Positions 56,439 through 64,000 of a stretch of 64,000 nt of DNA are shown here, piece by piece (position 1 is the first letter of the stretch; each line of letters opens with the position of its first letter). The position numbers and the translations under genes are program-made. The stretch is taken from contig JAKGHH010000002.1 of NCBI GenBank assembly GCA_022828595.1, positions 68,544,383-68,608,382 on the forward strand, written 5' to 3'. The DNA comes from Nelumbo lutea (lineage: Eukaryota; Streptophyta; Magnoliopsida; Proteales; Nelumbonaceae). The notes beneath the pieces were generated by a model. The model saw nothing but the letters and a program-made list of their open reading frames with translations, ran no database searches and was not told the DNA's origin.

Positions 56439-57909
56439 TCTATACTATATTATATAGCCATATAGGCCTTAGGCCACCTCAACAGCCCTCTCCCTGCTCC
56501 ATTACCTATCGAGGCTTTTCCTTAACTCTCTCTCCTTCTCTTACTGCTCTCTAACCTTTCCACGTAGCCACGTGGCAGCCGCTCTTCACTAGATACCCAC
56601 TCCAACTCCCTCTCTCTCATGTTTCTAATCACTTAGCCAATCTTCTCCTAAAATTTCTCCTAACATATCTCTCCCACCTAAAATTTTTCCTAAAACACCT
56701 CTTAATCTATCATCTATCTTCAAATATTTATTAAAAACAAAAATAATTATAATACACTTAATAATGCTTGATTATTAATAATTTTATATGTTTATAAAAT
56801 TCATAATGAAATTATGTAATAACAATATAAATTATAATTTTTTCAATTAAAATTTTAGAAACAAAACTATTTAAATTATATTTAAATAATAAAAATAGAA
56901 AATATATATATTATTTAAATATTTCAATAACACAATATTAAAAATTTCTAAATAACTATATAACAAAATATTCAATATTATGTAATAACTAAATAATATT
57001 TTCAAATTTTCAATAAGAAAATTATTTAAATTTCTTTTTAAATAATAAAAATCTTTAAATATTTTATTGTATTTATTTTGTAATCATTATATTTTTATTA
57101 TTTATTTATTATATTTTTGTTATAAACTCATTTTCAATAAATTGTGTATTTTTTCTATAAATTATCAATTATATAGGAGATTGAACTACTGTTATTTATT
57201 GGAGACTTAATTATTAATTTAGCTAAAATTAGGAGTGTTCACAAGTTGGGCCAATTTAGTTGCAAATTGTTTGGCCAACTAAACCAACTTGGTCAGGCTA
57301 GGGAGTTGGTCACCCAAAACCGATTGACCGTTTGTGAAAACTGCCTCGAGTTGTATTAGTTTGGGCCGATTTTTGGTTTGGTTGTTTGGTTCAAAATATT
57401 TAAACTTTAAAAAACTAAATTTAAATTTAAAAAGTTGTAGTGGTATTATTGAAAAAAGGAATTAAATTTTTAAATTTACAATATAAAATATTTTAGGTCA
57501 AGAAATATGGGAATTTTCTCACTTTTGCATATTAGAAAAATTATATTTAAAATATATATGTGGTCAAGACAGTTTGATTTTGATTGGTTTACAAATGACC
57601 AAACTGGGAATTGACTCAACCTGGTCGGGTAGGAAAATTGCTGAACGAAAGCTGACTAGAAATACTAGAAAATTGACCAACTCGTATCAAGTTGAGTCGG
57701 CTTGTCAATTTGGTCGATTTGATGAACAGCTCTAGGTGAAATTAATTATTATTACTTTTGTATTGCAATAAAAAATTAAAAACAGTATATAAAATATAAA
57801 TAATTATTAATTATTTTAAAAATTAAAATATAAAATAATTGTCAACTCTTATATGTTTCTATTGTTTAACTTTTATTTAACAAAGTTCATGCATCGCATG
57901 GGTCACTAG
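56439..57909 (+). mobile_element. Non-autonomous Helitron
   Basis: Begins A|TCTATACTATATTATATAG and ends with the hairpin CATGC-ATC-GCATG (57888-57900), then GGTCACTAG|T. These are the standard Helitron termini: 5' TC, 3' hairpin plus CTAG, insertion between A and T, no target duplication. 1471 bp, of which 495 bp is a nested hAT-like element. No Rep/helicase is encoded. The 56500-56760 segment is homologous to 31340-31700. Confidence 0.82.
57240..57734. mobile_element. hAT-like element nested in the Helitron
   Basis: Starts TAGGAGTGTTCACAAGTTGG, ends TGATGAACAGCTCTA. Flanking octamers GCTAAAAT (57232-57239) and GGTGAAAT (57735-57742) match at 6 of 8. Interior of GGTCGGTTTGG-like motifs. Confidence 0.7.
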
Positions 57910-58286
57910 TATTTGGCTATTTAATTTGACGGAATGAATTGAAAGAATCTTTAAGCTTTATTTATTGTTAAAATTTTCAATCGAACCAAAGAGATGAAAT
58001 TAGAAAGATTTTACACAGAATTGGTTTAGACTCTTATGATTGGAATTGACTTTCTTATTATTGTGGTATAGTTTATTGTTTATTGTTTCTGGGAGATATG
58101 CAGATACAGCCATATCACACAGTAATCAATGCAACTGAAAGGGATGACCACATCAAATGTAAATCCATATCACACAACATCCCTAAAAAGATGATTTGAC
58201 CTATAAACCAAATCCTCCAAATCACAACAGATACAGCCATATCGGTAATCAAGTTCTGGTGCACACCTTGCAATTATACAAACTAA
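57910..58286. other. Intergenic, nothing recognised
   Basis: AT-rich spacer between the Helitron and the next MITE. Confidence 0.5.
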
Positions 58287-58393
58287 AGCTCCGTTTGGAA
58301 AGAATATAAATTCAAATATATATAGTATAAATACATATAAAATAATACAAAATACAAGGTTTTGGATTCTATATACTCCTTCCAAACTGAGCC
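58287..58393. mobile_element. Tourist-like MITE, 107 bp, TAA duplication
   Basis: Ends AGCTCCGTTTGGAAAG and CTTCCAAACTGAGCC, interior ACAAATA/TATAAATACATATAAAAT like the 6525-6637 copy. TAA on both sides (58284-58286 and 58394-58396). Confidence 0.8.
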
Positions 58394-58746
58394 TAAGCAA
58401 AAAAGTAAGTATATTCCTTTTAAAAGGGTAAAATAGGATTTTAAAAAATTTAAAATGTGGCGTATGCTCAAGGCGATTTATAAAAACAGCCCAACAAGGT
58501 ACATTTAAAATGGTTAAGCACTTTCAATTTCGCTTGTTCCACAATGTTGATAACTCACCATTTATTAAAACATGTAGTCATTCCCCTTGAACTTTTGCAA
58601 AAATTCCAAATCTTGGCTCCGTACGAGGTCCAAGTCAGGTTCAGATCTTGAACAAACACCTTTGTTTTAGGTGCACAAATCCAAATTAGCATTTTGGAGA
58701 AAGTCTAACCCAGTCGCTAAATTAGCATTTTGAACTAACACCTTTA
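58394..58746. other. Intergenic up to the truncated Tat element
   Basis: No retrotransposon homology is visible, so the upstream parts of the element that follows are lost. Composition is ordinary and no gene is seen. Confidence 0.5.
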
Positions 58747-59294
58747 TTATAGATATGCGATCGGTGTCATTTCCTGATCGAGATCTAAGGGTCGGTTATA
58801 ATTATGGAAAAGGGAGATGGTACCTATAATGTTACAAATTGAGTTGGGATGGAGCTGGTCTATGACAATGCCAAAGAATTTGATGATCTTAACTATGAAG
58901 GGATGAAGTGGGAAATGCAGCTCGGCTACAAGCTGCCTCGAAGACCATGATCCCATCATGGTTGTGATCCCAAGGAAAGTTTCCCAAGGGAATGTTGTAG
59001 ACTAAGTTGTTCGGTAGCCTGTACCAGCTACCGGGGATAAGAGCCTATCCGTTATCATTGAAGACGGGCTGAAGCTGCTTGGCAACCAACCCCAACATGA
59101 AGTGGGGGCGACCTGTCGGAGGCCTCGCGCTCATGCTGAGGTGAGCCCGCCTCGGACGGGTTGGAGTCTACATCCTGCTTTGAGGTACCCACCTTGGCAG
59201 GACGAGACTTCGCGACCTGTGCCGAGGTGCCCACCTCGGCCCCAGTGGACTCACCACTCCCATCTAAAAGACTATCTAAACTAAAGTTAGACAT
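58747..59294 (-). pseudogene. Second copy of the Tat antisense gene, exon 1 fragment
   Basis: Starts MSNFSLDSLLDGSGES at 59294, matching MSSFDSSDD.. of the copy at 19340. A frameshift lies between about 59055 and 58960. Then the PF04195-like core appears: ELHFPLHPFIVKIIKFFGIV and DQLHPNSICNIIGTISLFHN, against LRLPFHPLLVEVINHFGV..GQLHPNSIRNLVWTVSLF in the first copy. Sequence downstream (below 58747) is lost, including the intron-2 and coiled-coil part. A TATAAATAA lies 193 nt upstream at 59479-59487. Confidence 0.75.
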
Positions 59295-59478
59295 GCTAAG
59301 CTAAAGGAATAGGACAACAGAATTGGAAACAAGGAAAGGCGAACTCACCAAAGAAGACCGAAGAAAGCAGGGACAACCTCAGACACGGGGATAGTTGACA
59401 CCGAGCTGGGAGACTTGAACACGATATCAAACAACTCAATCACGCAGTTTGTGGCGAGGAAAATGGACCCTTCAACTG

Positions 59479-59487
59479 TTATTTATA
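59479..59487 (-). promoter_or_regulatory. TATA box of the second antisense copy
   Basis: TATAAATAA on the minus strand at nearly the same distance from the ATG as in the first element (193 versus 188 nt). Confidence 0.58.
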
Positions 59488-59780
59488 ACCACCATATCCG
59501 AGGATCAACGACCAAGATCTACATGAGCCAAGGCTCCTATGAAAACCGGTTGCACGCCACTCGAGGTTGAAGTTAGTTGAATGCGTGTTTTGACATCCGT
59601 GGAGTTTATAATCAGTGTGATGCCCACACATACCTGATATGCGATCTGGATCATTTCCTAGTCGAGCCAAGTGGCCATACAGGTCCAACCGAAGGTCCGC
59701 CCTCCGTACCACCTAGACATCATGCCAAAGCCACCTGGGCTCATCATGAACTCCCCACGTCGGGTCAGGACCCCTCGAAC

Positions 59781-59794
59781 GAGGAGTGAGGGGC
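59781..59794 (+). other. Polypurine tract of the truncated Tat element
   Basis: GAGGAGTGAGGGGC three bases before the LTR, nearly identical to GAGGAGTGGGGGG at 19992. Confidence 0.75.
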
Positions 59795-59797
59795 AAT

Positions 59798-60427
59798 TGA
59801 TGAGGGGTGATTTGGCCCGACCTAGTAAGTAAAGGACACATGGACACAACCTGCCAGCAAGATGACAACTCAGCAAGGGGAGCCTTGTCAGCAGTTCGAG
59901 AGCCCGGGTGTTTGGGCACCTCAACACTAGAGCCACCTCGGCACCAAAGCCACTTCGACACCCAAGTATCAAGGTGACACATAATCAATTCCAAAAGTTT
60001 CTTAGCAGACTTCAAATCTCCCAGGATCACACCGCGTAGCGGCAGACCTTATCCTCTCCCTGCCTAGATCGGATGGTAACAATAGACTTCATTGACTAGT
60101 ACATTATTCTCCTTCTAAAGTGGAATAGATCCCATCTACACAGGCCGAGGACCCTGGAGTCATTTTGTGAGACCCACGGCACCTCAGCTATATAAGGGCA
60201 TCAAGTCCCTAGGACCCAAGTACGCGAGATTAAGTGCATTCTAGTTCTCCTATTTCTCACTCTCAGCTCACATATTACTATTACTAACTTAAGCATCGGA
60301 GCGACATCATCGGGTTAGCCACCTCGGGTTCTCTGATTCCTCCTTTTCCTTGCAGTTCGAACGACCTACTTGGCGACAGTTGTCTGAGCTGCCCTACAGC
60401 TAAGAGCATCCAGATCGTGCACCATCA
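59798..60427 (+). repeat. 3' LTR of a truncated Tat-type element
   Basis: 630 bp from TGATGAGGGGTGATTTGGCC to GTGCACCATCA. TATATAAG at 60189-60196 and CTAACTTAAGCATCGGAG at 60284. gag, pol and the 5' LTR are missing to the left, so only about 1.7 kb of the element (58747-60427) remains. It is the closest relative of the inverted solo LTR at 26536. Confidence 0.82.
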
Positions 60428-62422
60428 GGTCTAAAGCAGTAGAGATGCATGGAGAGAGGTTTGGAAGAAGAAAAATCATCTCTTTTCTTCTTAATTAAGT
60501 ATTAAAACTGAGAAGCTCTATCTGAGTTTCCATCTTTCTTTTGTATAGCAGAGAGAGAGATATGCAGCTTTTGTGATGTTTGAAAAATAAATGCTCCTCA
60601 AATTCTTTTCAGTTTTGAAGATGGCTATGAGGTGTTATTGGAGGTTGTTTGTGTATTGATGCTATTGCCGAGTTTGCTGTGTTAACGCCTTAATTCTTTA
60701 ATTTAATCGTTACTGCTAAGTTGTTTAGAGCATTTGGGAAGGTTGAGAATGGCCTCAGGCTCAAAAGTCAAAACTGACTCAAACATTAATTCTTTGCAGT
60801 GTTTGGGAAAAAAGGGTTGTGCACAACTCGGTTTAGATTCGTGGGCTAAGAAGACGACTTAGGCTGGTTTGTTTTGATCCATTTTCAATGAACTCATGCA
60901 CAATACGGGTTCATTATAATTATCCATTTTATTTTGCTAACCTGTAACATATACAGTTTCCACTAAAACTTAAAGAATTATCTTAAATTAATTAACTAGA
61001 CTTATTAAATTAATAACTTAGTTTAATTTTATCAATCAAAATTAGGTTTATTAAAGTTGATAAAATTAATAAATTATTTGTTAATACCTTGGTAACTAAT
61101 TCAGGTAATATAATTGCTTAACATATTAATGTAATTAATGATAATTACAGTTACTAATAAAAAAATAGTGAAATTTAATGAAAATATCAAAATTAAATAA
61201 AAATAACAAAAACCAGTAAATCATTTATGAACAATTTAATACCTGACTGAGATAAACAAATAAATAAATGACACAATAGAACATAACATAAATAATAAAT
61301 TTTCATAAAATAATAAATTTTAATAAGATCAATTAATAATACAATAATTTTAATAAGAATAATAAATTTTTGCGTAATGATTAAAATTTCGAAATTATAA
61401 AGAATAAAAATTTACCAATAAGTAGCATTACAAAAAATTAATAAAAAGTAAAAAAAATAATATAATTAGGGTAAAACTACTTAAACCTCCCTTATAAATT
61501 TGATAGTTGCAAATAAATTATTTGTTAACATAAACTAATAAAGATTAAAATATAATTTTATTAATAAAAAGTTTTATTAAATCACTTAAACCTCACATGT
61601 ATTTTATAAAAAATAATATTTACTAATAAGTAAGTTAATAAAATTTAATACAAACTAATAAAATTAGGGATCACTTAAACCTCCCTTATAGTTTTTAATA
61701 ACTGCTTTAACTTCCCTTGAACTTTGACCTCTCCAAAAGCCTCCTTCCACATTTGAAAAAAGTTGATAACATGAGAAAGACAATGTCAGGATTATAAACA
61801 TAAAAAAATCTAATATTTCATTAAAATAAGATTATTGAAATATCCATTGACTAATTGAAAAAGTACAAAAATATCAATAAAACAAAAAATAACAATAACT
61901 AAAGAAGCTTTCTTTGAATAAAAAAAGTGGGGGTTTCACCATCAGTCCACCCCTAGGTGGAGCTACTAGTAGACTAGGGGTGGACTACCATTTTGATAGC
62001 ATGCCTGCTCAATTGAAAATGTCACAAGGCTCCTTTTACTCTCAGATAAGTGGCATCTTAATTATTTTCTCAAAATAGATTATCTCAAAAAGTGGTTATT
62101 CCCGATCAAACAAAAAATTTATTTTCTTAGACATGTGTTTATTTACTCTAAAATAATAGTATGAACTTCAAAATGGTAGTTACCTTCACTCTCAAAAAAA
62201 TCAACTCCAATAAAAGCAAAAAAAAAAAACTCATTTCAAATGATATAGGATCGGTAAAGTGGGTTATTATTTAGAAATAAAATTCATTTAATCTCTTAAA
62301 TTAAATAACAATTCTATATATCAAATAAAACAATAACTAACTAAATAAGTGTCAAACATTATCAGAATTCATGAATCCAGAAAAAAGAAATTTCATAATA
62401 TTAGCCCTATAGAGGGTCATTC
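60428..62422. other. Intergenic, AT-rich
   Basis: Extremely AT-rich at 60950-61480. The phrase CACTTAAACCTCCCTTATA recurs, diverged, around 61475, 61590 and 61672. No gene. Confidence 0.5.
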
Positions 62423-62637
62423 CATAGTTTTGGAAACTGGACTGGAGCAGGCGGTCCGACCAGTTGACCCGAGAGCTGGTCAGGCAACCAGTTCCATTTC
62501 ACCCTAAAACCGTTCCTGGGCCAAAAATGTTAAATTGGTCAACAACCCGCTGATTTAGCTAGGCGGTAGAACCATTGACCCATCGACTCAAACAACGGTT
62601 TTTGACTATTTTATTTTTATTAATTTTAAATCAAAAT
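62423..62637. mobile_element. Possible hAT-like element, CATAGTTTTGG start
   Basis: CATAGTTTTGGAAACTGGAC and the GGTTCC/CCGTT-type interior resemble the 47171 and 21713 elements. Octamers GGTCATTC (62415-62422) and GGTTATAC (62638-62645) match at only 6 of 8 and the right terminal repeat is poor. Confidence 0.42.
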
Positions 62638-62768
62638 GGTTATACAGATAATGAAGAAGGAAAACAAAAATAGATCTTAACTTGCACACAATAGTTATAC
62701 AGATAATTCTTCTGATGCCAAAAGGCTTCAATAATCAGCAATCACAATCCAATACGTTTGATCTCCTC

Positions 62769-63353
62769 TTAGCAGAAGTCGTGCAAAAGGCAGTCAATCC
62801 TAAGGCAACAGCAAAGACCAGCCAAACTGCACCAAGAAGATTAGCAAATCAATTGCAATGTTAGTCGAACAGAGGACTTGGGAACAGGAAATCCCACACA
62901 TTCTCCAATCTCCACCCACACTCATAGGACGATCGACTAGAGAGAGGGAGGAGAGAAAAAAAGACTACCATCCTTCCAGGAAACCGTTGTTCTGTTTTGT
63001 TGAACGTACTGCGGAGGATTACCAGGTGGATTATGAACTTGTGGATGATAACCAGATGGAGCATGAACTTGTGGAGGATAAGCAGGTGGATATCCTGGTG
63101 CCCAAAAAACAAGAGAAACATCAAAGAATCGAGGTCAAAAACCTTTACGCATTAATATCTAACCCGGCCTATTAGAAACAAATCAAATCGTCAGTTATAT
63201 ATATAATAAACACGAGGAAAAATAAGGAAGGAAAGAAAAGAAAAGGAGGAAAAGGTAGGAAAACCGGAAGAGAGAAAATCGGGCATTGGGATGCAGAGTA
63301 CCCTGTAAAGGAGGAACGCCGACAGGGAGCTGTTGCTGGTTGTTGTAATTCAT
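62769..63353 (-). pseudogene. CYSTM-type cysteine-rich tail-anchored protein gene, one-base frameshift
   Basis: Three exons read on the minus strand: 63353-63302 (MNYNNQQQLPVGVPPLQ), 63094-62969 (GYPPAYPPQVHAPSGYHPQV.. then NNGFLEGC) and 62826-62769 (LAGLCCCLRIDCLLHDFC, stop). The donors are weak but are GT (GTACTC and GTAGTC); the acceptors are CACCAG and GGTGCAG. Junctions fall in phases 1 and 2. The layout, a Gln/Pro/Tyr-rich head plus a GFLEGCLA.LCCC tail, is that of plant CYSTM proteins: small stress-related tail-anchored membrane proteins that often work as dimers. Summed exon length is 236 nt, one short of a multiple of three. The frame shifts in a short A run near 62995-63000 between the QYVQQ and NNGFLEG segments. 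This is either a pseudogene or a sequencing/assembly error; the predicted protein would otherwise be about 78 residues. Confidence 0.8.
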
Positions 63354-64000
63354 CCTTATTGATTCGATCGCCTCCTTGCCTGTCTTGTTTAGACGAATTT
63401 TAGATTTAACATATAAGCTTTTACAAAAAGGAGAAGAGTCCAAAGTCAACATAGCTGTTTGTTTGGATTTTCCCTTGCCCTTTGCAACTGTGAAAACATC
63501 TCCATCAATAAATAAAAACATATAAATTCACTACTGTAGATGGTAGGGCTTCATGCCTCCCTCCTTTTTTGACCATTAATAAATTCTTTTTCTTCTTAAA
63601 GAAAATATTCATACCACCACCTTGCATGCTATATGGATAATTAAAAGTGAAAGTTGATGGATAAAATCGTGAGTTATTTCTTTATTTCTTTATTATTTTT
63701 AAGCCCAAAAGGCCAATTCATTCACCGTCAAATTCAAGGGGTACACTTGATAAATGATCACTGGATGGTGATGGTTTGCTCTGTTTACTTTGTCAATGCA
63801 ATTATAAACTACCACATGCACAAGTAGGTGGTATCCAATTATAAATTTCATATCATTTTTTTCCATATTACAAGTGGGAGATCCATGAATGTATCAACGT
63901 ACACAAATAATATCTATTAGTTGGCAACATAAATCAGTCTTATTTAATTTGGAACAAACAATTACGTGGACGTAATTCATTGACCAAGTATTTAATGAAT
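63354..64000. other. Upstream region of the CYSTM gene
   Basis: The minus-strand frame stays open upstream of the CYSTM ATG to 63521, but that part has no CYSTM character and is probably leader. A weak TATA-like TTTATATG lies near 63519-63527. Beyond it nothing is recognised. Confidence 0.45.

Noticed and set aside
59479..60030. Minus-strand ORFs of 77-105 codons over the truncated element and its LTR.
   Set aside because: They overlap the polypurine tract and LTR start and resemble nothing; they are shadows of LTR sequence.
1..64000. CRISPR arrays, bacterial operons, riboswitches, rRNA or tRNA genes, and organelle-derived inserts.
   Set aside because: None seen. Spaced repeats are all LTR minisatellites or transposon arrays, and the only tRNA-like sequence is the degenerate SINE-type motif at 52745-52815.

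Overview
This is a stretch of flowering-plant nuclear DNA. It is AT-rich and gene-poor, and most of what can be explained is transposable-element sequence. Two host genes are recognisable, both on the minus strand: an OVATE family protein gene (40577-41101, intact, one exon) and a small CYSTM-type cysteine-rich tail-anchored protein gene (62769-63353, three exons, frame broken by one missing base in this copy). The species cannot be named from the sequence.

The largest feature is a Ty3/gypsy LTR retrotransposon of the Tat type at 12533-20841. It has TG...CA LTRs, a perfect 5-bp target duplication (AATTC), a PBS-like site and a polypurine tract. Its gag, protease and reverse transcriptase are all damaged by stops, and RNase H and integrase are missing. 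Between the pol remnant and the 3' LTR lies a long gene on the opposite strand (17386-19340) with two readable introns and its own TATA box. A second, diverged copy of that antisense gene sits at 58747-59294, beside another LTR (59798-60427). The start codon context and the TATA distance (about 190 nt) match in both copies. A third related element (about 52826-56146) has two LTRs of about 1.3 kb around 0.7 kb of non-coding DNA. A diverged solo LTR lies on the minus strand at 26536-27198.

Around these are many non-autonomous DNA transposons that can be bounded from terminal motifs and target duplications. There are hAT-like elements with TAGGG.. ends (369-1096, 1840-2387, 23399-24332 with 23536-24049 nested inside, 36862-37469, 46398-46710, 50381-50787, 57240-57734). 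A second hAT-like group has CA(T/G).GTTTT or CAAGG ends (21713-22011, 44873-46297, 47171-47391, 49021-49610). Tourist-like MITEs have TAA/TTA duplications (4921-5202, 6525-6637, 11769-11858, a tandem pair at 34092-34347, 58287-58393). There are two Helitron-like elements (33664-35126 minus, 56439-57909 plus), a 507-bp foldback (8485-8991), and two LINE remnants. Nested insertions give relative ages in several places.

Region by region: 1-12.5 kb holds hAT elements, MITEs and LINE scraps. 12.5-20.8 kb is the Tat element. 21-39 kb holds hAT elements, a solo LTR, a Helitron with MITEs inside it, and long AT-rich DNA. 40-41.3 kb is the OVATE gene with its TATA box and GA/CT-rich leader. 42-52 kb holds more hAT, foldback and tandem repeats. 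52.7-60.4 kb is a second LTR-element cluster with a Helitron. 62.4-63.4 kb holds the CYSTM gene. I found no unknown gene system. The most interesting biology is the antisense, intron-containing transcription unit carried by the Tat elements. Most of the many short ORFs in the AT-rich DNA match nothing I recognise and are not annotated.
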